A stretch of 64,000 nucleotides of DNA, taken from NCBI GenBank assembly GCA_946542925.1, contig CAMNLA010000016.1, positions 5,926 through 69,925 of the forward strand. The letters run 5' to 3'. Within the stretch, counting starts at the first letter, position 1. Each line of letters opens with the position of its first letter. The translations under genes and the position numbers were made by a program. The notes beneath the pieces are model-generated. The model searched no databases. It saw only the letters and a list, made by a program, of their open reading frames with translations, and had not been told where the DNA came from. Shown piece by piece: positions 35,916-43,110 of the stretch. Origin of the DNA: UBA4363 sp002393965. GTDB taxonomy: Bacteria; Bacteroidota; Bacteroidia; Bacteroidales; Paludibacteraceae.

Positions 35916-38900
35916 TTATTCTTTATTTACAACAACCCTGACTACATAATCATCCATGTCCAGTTCGGTTGCGTCAGCAAGCGAAGGGTGCAGTTCGAGT
36001 GACGATGCCAGTACCTGACTGACGATGTAGTCCCTGAAGTCGTTTACGGCATCATTGATTTCGTCCCGTTCTTCTATCTGGATGCGGATGCGGTCGGTGA
36101 TTTCCAGACCGGATGTCTTTCGCAGGTTCTGGATGCGGTTCACGAGTTCGCGTGCCACGCCTTCACGACGCAACGGCTCGCTCACTTCAATGTCCAGGGC
36201 GATGGTCAGGCTACCTTCGTTGGCGACGAGCCATCCTGGCATGTCCTCCGTCGCAATCTCGACATCGGAGAGTAGTACTTCTACTGTACCGCCTTCTACG
36301 GTCAGGTCCATCCGTTCGTTACGCTCGATTTCGGAAATCTGGTCTTGTGTCAGGGAGGAGATGGCGGCCGCAATGGCTTTCATCTGTTTTCCGTATTTCT
36401 TGCCCAGTGTCTTGAAGTTCGGCTTGATACGCTTGACGAGCTGTACGGAGGCGTCGTCCGCAGGGACGATTTCCAGTTCCTTGACGTTCGTCTCCGTCTT
36501 GATGAGTTCGGAGATGTATTGCAGTTGCTTCAGTGTCTTGGCGTCGGCCGCCGGAATGACGGCTTTGGCAAGAGGCTGGCGCACTTTCTTGTCGGCTTTG
36601 CGACGCAAGGCAAGGATCATGGAGGACGACTGCTGGGCTAAGCGCATACACTCCTCCAGTTCGGTATCGATGAGGCTTGCATCTGCCACAGGCCAGTCTG
36701 CCAGATGTACGGAGTCGTGAACGTCGTGTCCGGTCACGGCATTCAGGTCCTTGAAGAGACGGTCGGCAAAGAATGGTGCGATCGGAGCCATGAGCCGTGC
36801 CACGGTGTCCAGGCAGGTCAGCAGTGTCTCGTATGCGGAGCGCTTGTCCTCGGTCAGACCACCGCCCCAGAATCGTTTGCGGTTGAGGCGTACGTACCAG
36901 TTCGAGAGGTTGTCGTTGACGAAATCCGCAATCAGACGTCCTGCCCTTGTCGGTTCGTAATCTTCCAAGGCTGCCTCTACGTTGCGGATCAGTGTATTGA
37001 CCTCCGAGATGATCCATCGGTCAATTTCTGGACGTGACGACACCTCTGTTGCTTTCTCTTTGCCGTCGAACCCGTCCACGTTCGCATACAATGCGAAGAA
37101 GGAATAGGTGTTGTACAGTGTGCCGAAGAACTTGCGCTGCACTTCTTCCACACCGGCAATGTCGAATTTCAGGTTGTCCCATGGAGCCGCATTGGTGATC
37201 ATATACCAGCGCAATGGGTCACTGCCGTTTTTCTCGATGACCTCGAATGGGTTGACGGCATTCCCCAGACGCTTCGACATCTTGCTTCCGTTCTTGTCCA
37301 GGACCAGACCGTTGGAGATGACGTTGCGGAATGCCACCGAGTCGAACAGCATCGTGGCAAGGGCATGTAGAGTGAAGAACCAGCCACGGGTCTGGTCCAC
37401 TCCCTCGTTGATGAAGTCCGCAGGATAGCATGTGCCGTTGTCCAGTGACTCCCGGTTTTCGAATGGGTAGTGTATCTGTGCGTACGGCATGGCTCCGGAG
37501 TCGAACCATACGTCGATGAGGTCTGCCTCGCGCTTCATCGGTTTTCCGGTCGGCGAGACCAGGATCACACTGTCGATATACGGACGGTGGAGGTCGATGT
37601 TCTGTGGGGCGTAGTTCTCACGGCTCATGTCGCCTACCTTGAAGTTCTTGTATGGGTTCTCCTTCATGAAACCGGCCTTGACGGACTTCTCAATCTCGCG
37701 GACAAGTTCCTCGACGGAGCCGATGCAGATTTCCTCGCCCGTTTCCGACCGCCAGATTGGCAGCGGTGTACCCCAGTAGCGGGAACGTGAGAGGTTCCAG
37801 TCGTTCAGGTTCTCCAACCATTTTCCGAAGCGTCCCGTTCCGGTGGATTCCGGCTTCCAGTTGATGGTGCGGTTCAGTTCGATCATGCGGTCCTTGCAGG
37901 CTGTGGAACGGATGAACCAGGAGTCAAGCGGATAGTACAGGATCGGCTTGTCGGTGCGCCAGCAGTGCGGATAGTTGTGCACGTGTTTCTCAATGCGCCA
38001 TGCCAGTCCCTGTTGCTTGAGCATCATGCAGATGCTTACGTCCAGGCTCTCGTCGTTGTCGCTGAGCGTGTCGTCATAAGCGTTCTTGACGTATCGTCCT
38101 GCGTACGGAGCATAGAGTTCTGTATTGACACTTTTCTTGACGTATTCCTCGTCCAGATCTTCCAGTGGGTAGTAGCGTCCTTTCAGATCGACGGTAGGAC
38201 GCAGGTTGCCGGCTTTGTCGATGAGTTGGAGCGGAACTATTCCCGCTGCTTTCGCCACCCGTGCGTCATCCGCACCGAAGGTAGGAGAGATATGGACGAT
38301 ACCAGTACCGTCTTCCGTGGTAACGTAGTCACCGCCAATGACGCGGAATGCGTCTCCGTCCACTGCGAAGAATGGTATGAGTTGTTCATAGTCCAGTCCG
38401 ATCAGGTCCTCGCCCTTCAGTTCGGCCACGACTTCGCCCTGTGGCAGTTTCTTGCCGTCGCCGAAGTGGGCATTGACGAGCTCCTTGGCAAGGACGAACA
38501 CTCCCTCCTGTCCGTTGTATGGGTTGGCGGATTTCACCACCGCATAGTCCAGTTTTGGACCGACACAGAGAGCCGTGTTGGAGGTCAAGGTCCATGGGGT
38601 CGTGGTCCATGCCAGCATCCATGCCTTCCCTTCTTTCGAGGATCTGCGCAGGGCTTCTGGCAGACGGCTGTCTTCCGTAGGCTTCAGACGGAACTGGGCG
38701 GTGACGGTCGTGTCCTTTACGTCGCGGTAGCATCCAGGTTGGTTCAGCTCGTGTGACGAGAGCCCCGTGCCGGCAGCGGGAGAATACGGCTGGATGGTGT
38801 AGCCTTTATAGAGCAGACCCTTCTTGTAGAGCTCCTTCAGCATCCACCAGAGGGTTTCGATGTATTTGTTGTCGTAGGTGATGTAAGGGTCGGTGGTGTC

Positions 38901-39332
38901 CACCCAGTAGCCCATTTCCTTCGTCAGTTTCTCCCATTCGCGGGTGTACTTCATCACCTCCTTGCGGCAGGTGGCGTTGTATTCGTCCACGCTGATCTTT
39001 TTGCCGATGTCGTCCTTGGTAATGCCCAGCGTCTTTTCCACTCCGAGTTCGACAGGCAGTCCGTGCGTGTCCCATCCTGCCTTGCGCTTCACTTGGAATC
39101 CCTTCATCGTCTTGTAGCGGCAGATGATGTCCTTGATGGTTCGTGCCAGAACGTGATGGATGCCGGGCATGCCGTTGGCCGATGGTGGTCCCTCATAGAA
39201 GATGAAGGACGGATAGCCCTCTTTTTCGTCCACCGAACGACGGAACACGTCTGTCTGTTCCCACTCTGCGAGCACCTCCCTGTTTACTTGTGGGAGGTTC
39301 AGTTGTGCATATTCCTTGAATTTCTTTGACAT
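35916..39332 (-). CDS. ileS: Isoleucine--tRNA ligase
   Basis: Class I aminoacyl-tRNA synthetase (1138 residues). The HIGH-type motif is PSANGMPGIHHVLAR, the KMSKS motif is NGSKMSKRLGN (about residue 682), and the editing domain region (TTTPWTLTSNTALCVGP) is present. The length and C-terminal region match the long type 2 IleRS of Bacteroidota, which lacks the zinc finger of the short bacterial form. It heads the ileS-dksA-lspA-DUF4296 group. Promoter box at 39450-39457; I found no T-box leader. Confidence 0.97.
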   Translation of the reverse strand: MSKKFKEYAQLNLPQVNREVLAEWEQTDVFRRSVDEKEGYPSFIFYEGPPSANGMPGIHHVLARTIKDIICRYKTMKGFQVKRKAGWDTHGLPVELGVEKTLGITKDDIGKKISVDEYNATCRKEVMKYTREWEKLTKEMGYWVDTTDPYITYDNKYIETLWWMLKELYKKGLLYKGYTIQPYSPAAGTGLSSHELNQPGCYRDVKDTTVTAQFRLKPTEDSRLPEALRRSSKEGKAWMLAWTTTPWTLTSNTALCVGPKLDYAVVKSANPYNGQEGVFVLAKELVNAHFGDGKKLPQGEVVAELKGEDLIGLDYEQLIPFFAVDGDAFRVIGGDYVTTEDGTGIVHISPTFGADDARVAKAAGIVPLQLIDKAGNLRPTVDLKGRYYPLEDLDEEYVKKSVNTELYAPYAGRYVKNAYDDTLSDNDESLDVSICMMLKQQGLAWRIEKHVHNYPHCWRTDKPILYYPLDSWFIRSTACKDRMIELNRTINWKPESTGTGRFGKWLENLNDWNLSRSRYWGTPLPIWRSETGEEICIGSVEELVREIEKSVKAGFMKENPYKNFKVGDMSRENYAPQNIDLHRPYIDSVILVSPTGKPMKREADLIDVWFDSGAMPYAQIHYPFENRESLDNGTCYPADFINEGVDQTRGWFFTLHALATMLFDSVAFRNVISNGLVLDKNGSKMSKRLGNAVNPFEVIEKNGSDPLRWYMITNAAPWDNLKFDIAGVEEVQRKFFGTLYNTYSFFALYANVDGFDGKEKATEVSSRPEIDRWIISEVNTLIRNVEAALEDYEPTRAGRLIADFVNDNLSNWYVRLNRKRFWGGGLTEDKRSAYETLLTCLDTVARLMAPIAPFFADRLFKDLNAVTGHDVHDSVHLADWPVADASLIDTELEECMRLAQQSSSMILALRRKADKKVRQPLAKAVIPAADAKTLKQLQYISELIKTETNVKELEIVPADDASVQLVKRIKPNFKTLGKKYGKQMKAIAAAISSLTQDQISEIERNERMDLTVEGGTVEVLLSDVEIATEDMPGWLVANEGSLTIALDIEVSEPLRREGVARELVNRIQNLRKTSGLEITDRIRIQIEERDEINDAVNDFRDYIVSQVLASSLELHPSLADATELDMDDYVVRVVVNKE

Positions 39333-39449
39333 GGTCTTGAGTTTTCTTCTGTCAATGAACCTTTCTTTTTTTCTGTCTGTGACGCTGTCGCAGTAGTTCC
39401 GTAGTATGTTAGAAAGTCTTGCGGAAATAAAGGTCCTCTTTTAGGGGTG

Positions 39450-39457
39450 CAAAGGTA
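39450..39457 (-). promoter_or_regulatory. Bacteroidota -7 box for ileS
   Basis: TACCTTTG followed by CACCCC on the minus strand, 118 bp before the ileS ATG. Confidence 0.6.
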
Positions 39458-39460
39458 ACG

Positions 39461-39495
39461 AAAAAAATAAAAAAGAGGTTGTCTCCCACCTCTTT
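39461..39495 (-). terminator. Intrinsic terminator upstream of ileS
   Basis: On the minus strand AAAGAGGT pairs with ACCTCTTT (8 bp, 8-nt loop), followed by TTTATTTTTTT. It would end transcripts entering from the U32/DUF4294 side. Confidence 0.7.
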
Positions 39496-39507
39496 ATATT
39501 CTGTGGA

Positions 39508-39541
39508 CGTCCTTACAATTCTTTCTTCGATTGTATGGACG
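39508..39541. repeat. Hairpin with 12-bp arms
   Basis: CGTCCTTACAAT (39508-39519) is complementary to ATTGTATGGACG (39530-39541) except for one T-T pair, with a 10-nt loop. It lies between the ileS terminator and the left inverted repeat. Confidence 0.5.
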
Positions 39542-39600
39542 CTCTTGCCGTTACTTTTTTTGCTTCGAAAAGGTTATATCTGAAATTTTCTTCCATAATC

Positions 39601-39680
39601 GTTCATTTTCAATAGTCCTTTTCTCGCCTCAGCATAACCCAAATAATTTTGGCTTCTGCTTTCGGCTTAACGAAAAGGTT
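39601..39680 (+). repeat. Left 80-bp inverted repeat
   Basis: Begins GTTCATTTTCAATAGTCC and ends CTTAACGAAAAGGTT. It is the reverse complement of 42844-42923 with one mismatch at 39664. A further CGAAAAGGTT occurs at 39566-39575, so the outer side may hold a decayed second unit. Confidence 0.95.
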
Positions 39681-39814
39681 AGTTTCTGACTGCCTCCGTT
39701 CTCGCCGAACTCGCTACCGAGTCTCGTTTCATCAGACGTATAGACGCAATATTTTTTTAGGAGTATCGTTCGTTGTGCGACACAAGGTAACGAGTATTTC
39801 ACATAAACATTTCA

Positions 39815-39822
39815 TATATTTG
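39815..39822 (+). promoter_or_regulatory. Bacteroidota -7 box for the structured leader/ncRNA
   Basis: TATATTTG followed by TGTC. It is the only good promoter box between the left repeat and the restriction-modification gene. No clear -33 element. Confidence 0.5.
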
Positions 39823-39828
39823 TGTCAT

Positions 39829-40084
39829 CGTTCCGTTTTTTTATGGACGATAGACATATTAGAATTATAAAGCATTAGCTATTATTCTTGTCCGAATCAA
39901 AAGCCTCGCAAACTGATGATTCACTTGTCAGAAAAAAGCTAATCCACGGGAGTGGTACACTCTCGTTTACCTACAATTTAGTTGATGCTCATACCGTTAA
40001 GGTGTGGGCTAATCTATGTAGGTAAACGGGGTTCATGCGAGGCTCCTCGTGGACAAGATAGAAAGGCTCGCACCTTTCTTTTTT
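39829..40084 (+). ncRNA. Putative structured RNA or attenuator leader upstream of the R-M gene
   Basis: About 255 nt without a coding frame, from the box at 39815 to an intrinsic terminator. Helices seen: AGCCTCGCA (39902-39910) with TGCGAGGCT (40036-40044), 9 bp; nested inside it CGTTTACCTACA (39964-39975) with TGTAGGTAAACG (40017-40028), 12 bp; a terminal hairpin GCTCATACC/GGTGTGGGC (39987-39995 with 40001-40009, two G-U pairs); CTGATGA/TTGTCAG (39913-39919 with 39925-39931). CCACGGGAG (39944-39952) can pair with CTCCTCGTGG (40043-40052) as a pseudoknot. TGCGAG (40036-40041) can alternatively pair with CTCGCA in the terminator loop (40067-40072). I do not recognise the family. Confidence 0.55.
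40060..40084 (+). terminator. Intrinsic terminator 50 bp before the R-M gene
   Basis: AGAAAGG pairs with CCTTTCT (40060-40066 with 40073-40079), loop CTCGCA, T-run through 40084. It ends the structured RNA just before the restriction-modification gene. Confidence 0.8.
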
Positions 40085-40098
40085 AGCCTTCTGATATT

Positions 40099-40133
40099 GA
40101 GATTGATAGTTCGATGCACAAACTATCAATCTC
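40099..40133 (+). promoter_or_regulatory. 13-bp hairpin or operator ending next to the R-M start codon
   Basis: GAGATTGATAGTT (40099-40111) is the exact complement of AACTATCAATCTC (40121-40133), spacer 9 nt. The first possible ATG (40114) is in the loop; the preferred ATG (40135) follows one base after the second arm. In RNA it would mask the ribosome landing area; in DNA it is a good dimer-binding site. Confidence 0.65.
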
Positions 40134-40134
40134 T

Positions 40135-42603
40135 ATGGCATACGATTCCACTTTACGTGAAGAATCACTAAAACTTAAAGTCGCAGCCGATTGGTTTGCA
40201 AAATTTGATTGCACCGATATAATTGGACGCATTGATTTTGCTGTAAAGATGCCAAATAAAAAGGGAGCATCGCTTTTTGGCGATGATTATCTGCTCTGGG
40301 CTGAAGCCAAGCAGCAGCCTACTGACATTATTCGTATGTTGGCTCAATTGCTTATTACAATTAAGCAAGACGCATCAAATCAAATTCCTCCACGTTTTGT
40401 GGGCTGTTTCGACTGCGAAAAAATCGCATTTGTTGAATATACTCATATCTTGCCTGTTTTCAATGTAAATGATTTTGATTGGACACAAACACCGTCGGCA
40501 GTCAATGACAAAACGGTCGAAACTGTTGCCAAAACTATTGATGCCAACAAAATTTATACATTCTACTTTGACCATGACCCAAAAGAAATTATTGAATTCA
40601 TAAAGAACAATTTTGTACTGAATAATTCAAATGTACTTTCAACACAGATTGACCGCAATAACTTCATCTTCATTTATCAGAAATGGCGGCAGATGGTGAT
40701 GCCGTATATTGAAGCCGATTGGGCATTGCTCAAAAAGAATTACAGCCTTTACGACCGCGATTTTTTCTTGGCAGAACTCAATATTGACGATAACGGCACA
40801 ACGGATCTCACAGATGACAAGTCAATAAACAATAATTTCTACATAACCTTTGAAGCAAACGCAAGCAAACCATATAGCCTTAGCCGAAAAGATACTCTGG
40901 GACTTGATGTAGAATATCGTTTTGGTTTCAAAAAGGGCGGACTTGAACATTATGCCGGATTTTGGAAACGATATAAACGACCACCGCAAGAAACCATTTG
41001 GAAACACATTACCGAACGTCTCGATTTGCTTGTACCACAAGATGTTCGCGAACGCAAAGGAGCCTTTTTCACACCACAAATTTGGGTTGAAAAATCGCAA
41101 CAATATATTGCCGATGTGCTTGGCGCCGATTGGCAAGAGGAATATTATGTGTGGGATTGTTGTGCCGGCACTGGCAACTTGCTAAACGGACTTACCAATA
41201 AATATAACATCTGGGCATCAACACTCGACCAACAAGATGTAGATGTAATGTGCGAACGTGTTGACAATGGCGCAAACCTCTTGAAAAGCCACATTTTTCA
41301 GTTCGATTTCCTAAACGATGAGTTTACAAAACTGCCAGAGGAACTTCAAAAGATAATCAACGACCCCGAAAAACGCAAGAAATTAGTCGTTTACATCAAT
41401 CCACCGTATGCAGAGGCGAGTGACGTTAGAACTTTAAACAAAGGTAAAGCCAAAAATGCAGTAGAACAATCTGCTACAAATAAAAAATATGCAAGTCTTT
41501 TAGGACAAGGAAATGCAGAATTGTTTGCTCAATTTTTCGCTCGTATCTATAACGAAATCTCTGGATGTGTCCTTGCAGAATTTTCAACTTTGAAAATTCT
41601 GCAAGGACCGCATTTCGTTGATTTTCGAAATTTCTTTTTAGCAAAACTCGAAAAAATGTTTGTCGTTCCTGCTATGACATTTGACAATGTTGCCGGTTCA
41701 TTTCCAATTGGTTTTATGATTTGGAATACGTCAAATAAAGAAAAGTTTTATGAAATAAAATCAGATGTATTTGATCGCGAAGGGAATGATATTGGCACCA
41801 AAGTGTTTTCTGCCTATGATTATTCTCATTATATGAATGAATGGATTAAACCATATAGAGGAGACAAAAACAAGGATCTAATTGTAGGCAAATTTCCTTT
41901 TAAAGGAAATGATTTTCAAAATCAAAACATTGTTCAAATAGTACAAGAGCAAATGGTCTACAATAAGTCAGCAGGTCAATTTTTAATTACAGGCAAAAAC
42001 TTGCTTATGACAGGTATTTATTTTGCATTAAGAAAATCTGTTTTAGCCACTTGGCTAAACGACCGCGACCAATTTTTGTATCCAAACGATGGTTGGAAAA
42101 CGGACAAGGAATTTCAAGCAGATTGTCTTTGCTGGACTTTATTCAACAACAATATTCAATCAAAATATGGCATAAACCATTGGATTCCATTTACCGAAAG
42201 TGAAGTGAATGCACAGGAGAAATTTGAATCGCATTTCATGATTGATTTTATGAGTGGCAAGTTGGCAAATTCGGGCAAGACTGAAGATCAAACTGAACTT
42301 TTTGCCCCAAAAACGGAGTCGTTCGTTCCTACTGAGCCAATGCAATTTTCTGCCGAGGCAACGGCCGTTTTCGATGCCGGTCGTGAATTGTGGAACTACT
42401 ATCACGCACAACCAAACGTAAACGTAAATGCTTCATTATATGACATAAAAGAGTATTTCCAAGGTCGTAACGACAAAGGCAAAATGAACAACTCAAGCAC
42501 CGATGAACATTACAACGAGCTAATCGGGTCACTGCGTTCTGCGCTCAAAATCCTTGCAAAGAAAATTGAGCCGAAAGTGTATGAATATGGTTTCTTGAAA
42601 TAG
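40135..42603 (+). CDS. Type IIG-like restriction endonuclease-methyltransferase
   Basis: An 822-residue fused restriction-modification enzyme. The N-terminal nuclease-type region has D34 in RIDFAV and E57-A-K59 in LLWAEAKQQ, the PD-(D/E)xK pattern. The gamma-class N6-adenine methyltransferase core has motif I DCCAGTGN (residues 341-348) and motif IV NPPY (422-425). About 270 residues after it probably form the target recognition domain, followed by a helical tail. All activities on one chain, with no separate S subunit, fit type IIG. Codon use is AT-rich (many AAT, TTT, ATT), unlike all neighbours, so it was acquired. It has no partner genes. The ATG at 40114 is an alternative start (829 residues). 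Confidence 0.85.
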   Translation: MAYDSTLREESLKLKVAADWFAKFDCTDIIGRIDFAVKMPNKKGASLFGDDYLLWAEAKQQPTDIIRMLAQLLITIKQDASNQIPPRFVGCFDCEKIAFVEYTHILPVFNVNDFDWTQTPSAVNDKTVETVAKTIDANKIYTFYFDHDPKEIIEFIKNNFVLNNSNVLSTQIDRNNFIFIYQKWRQMVMPYIEADWALLKKNYSLYDRDFFLAELNIDDNGTTDLTDDKSINNNFYITFEANASKPYSLSRKDTLGLDVEYRFGFKKGGLEHYAGFWKRYKRPPQETIWKHITERLDLLVPQDVRERKGAFFTPQIWVEKSQQYIADVLGADWQEEYYVWDCCAGTGNLLNGLTNKYNIWASTLDQQDVDVMCERVDNGANLLKSHIFQFDFLNDEFTKLPEELQKIINDPEKRKKLVVYINPPYAEASDVRTLNKGKAKNAVEQSATNKKYASLLGQGNAELFAQFFARIYNEISGCVLAEFSTLKILQGPHFVDFRNFFLAKLEKMFVVPAMTFDNVAGSFPIGFMIWNTSNKEKFYEIKSDVFDREGNDIGTKVFSAYDYSHYMNEWIKPYRGDKNKDLIVGKFPFKGNDFQNQNIVQIVQEQMVYNKSAGQFLITGKNLLMTGIYFALRKSVLATWLNDRDQFLYPNDGWKTDKEFQADCLCWTLFNNNIQSKYGINHWIPFTESEVNAQEKFESHFMIDFMSGKLANSGKTEDQTELFAPKTESFVPTEPMQFSAEATAVFDAGRELWNYYHAQPNVNVNASLYDIKEYFQGRNDKGKMNNSSTDEHYNELIGSLRSALKILAKKIEPKVYEYGFLK

Positions 42604-42678
42604 AAAACTGCCAAATGCTCTGCAAAACACACAATAGAGCAAAAGGAAACCGATAACATTTGCCCACATACAAACACA

Positions 42679-42709
42679 AACAAGCCTTCTCTCAATGGGA
42701 AGGCTTGTT
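42679..42709 (+). terminator. Hairpin downstream of the R-M gene
   Basis: AACAAGCCTTC (42679-42689) with GAAGGCTTGTT (42699-42709), 11 bp and a 9-nt loop. No long T-run follows, so termination is likely but not certain. Confidence 0.55.
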
Positions 42710-42763
42710 CTATAATTCCCAAAACGAAACTACTTAAAGCAAAAAGTATATATAGAAAAAAAC

Positions 42764-42842
42764 GAACCTTTTCGTTAAGCCAGATAAGCAAAGTCAAACT
42801 TGTTTGAACTTTGCCATGGCGAGAAAAGGTCTATTGAAAAAT
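42764..42842 (-). repeat. Divergent tandem unit of the right repeat
   Basis: Starts GAACCTTTTCGTTAAG and ends with GGCGAGAAAAGGTCTATTG. It shares both ends with the next unit (42843-42921) at a 79-bp period, but its middle is different. Units have conserved ends and variable cores; the ends are themselves imperfect inverted repeats (AACCTTTTC and GAGAAAAGG). Confidence 0.75.
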
Positions 42843-42843
42843 G

Positions 42844-42923
42844 AACCTTTTCGTTAAGACGAAAGCAGAAGCCAAAATTATTTGGGTTATGCTGAGGCGA
42901 GAAAAGGACTATTGAAAATGAAC
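42844..42923 (-). repeat. Right 80-bp inverted repeat
   Basis: The reverse complement of 39601-39680 with a single mismatch. It overlaps the end of the recombinase remnant reading frame. Confidence 0.95.
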
Positions 42924-43036
42924 TTTTTCTTTTGCGACAACCTCAAAACTTGTTGAACCTGCAATGGTTTTTTCTGCACTCTTGTATTTTCCCTTTGCTG
43001 TTTGTCTGTACTTACACGAATGCAGCAGTAAATCAT
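42887..43036 (-). pseudogene. Truncated serine recombinase (resolvase/invertase) N-terminus
   Basis: Read on the minus strand from an ATG at 43036 the DNA gives MIYCCIRVSTDKQQREN, the hallmark start of serine site-specific recombinases (Y-x-R-V-S-T-x-x-Q-x-x-E-N, with the catalytic Ser in RVS). After 17 residues the similarity stops, and the frame runs through 32 lysine- and glutamine-rich residues into the right repeat to a stop at 42887. At least 90 percent of the enzyme is missing. I read it as a relic cut off by repeat insertion or recombination. The remaining 42604-43110 holds only the hairpin and repeats. Confidence 0.65.
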
Positions 43037-43110
43037 GCTGTCTTCGTGCCAAAATATCGTGTCTCATTTGGGAATGACGTGCAACGGATTGTTGCAGAAA
43101 GGGCTGTTGC

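Larger units (their letters stand above)
39601..42923. mobile_element. Inverted-repeat-bounded restriction-modification island
   Basis: The segment is delimited by 80-bp inverted repeats (39601-39680 and 42844-42923) identical at 79 of 80 positions. It contains a structured non-coding region and one type IIG-like gene. Its coding DNA is clearly more AT-rich than all neighbouring genes, a sign of transfer. A truncated serine recombinase lies on its right edge. No transposase of its own and no target-site duplication was found; the DNA just outside the two repeats (ending ...CATAATC and starting TTTTTCT) does not match. Confidence 0.65.

Noticed and set aside
39333..39600. T-box riboswitch search upstream of ileS
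   Set aside because: No AGGGTGGNACCGCG-like motif or specifier loop in the leader; only a -7 box, a terminator on the same strand further out, and a hairpin.
39683..39740. Second CTGATGA on the minus strand left of the leader (around 39730)
   Set aside because: No GAAA at the required distance behind a stem; the only good helix is ACTCG/CGAGT. Not a hammerhead.
39902..39945. Hammerhead-like core CTGATGA...GAAA within the structured non-coding region
   Set aside because: CTGATGA (39913-39919) and GAAA (39931-39934) match the conserved core, but the segment between them forms no stem II. The closing helix is out of register by two A residues, and no UH cleavage step is framed by stems I and III. 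More likely chance within another fold.
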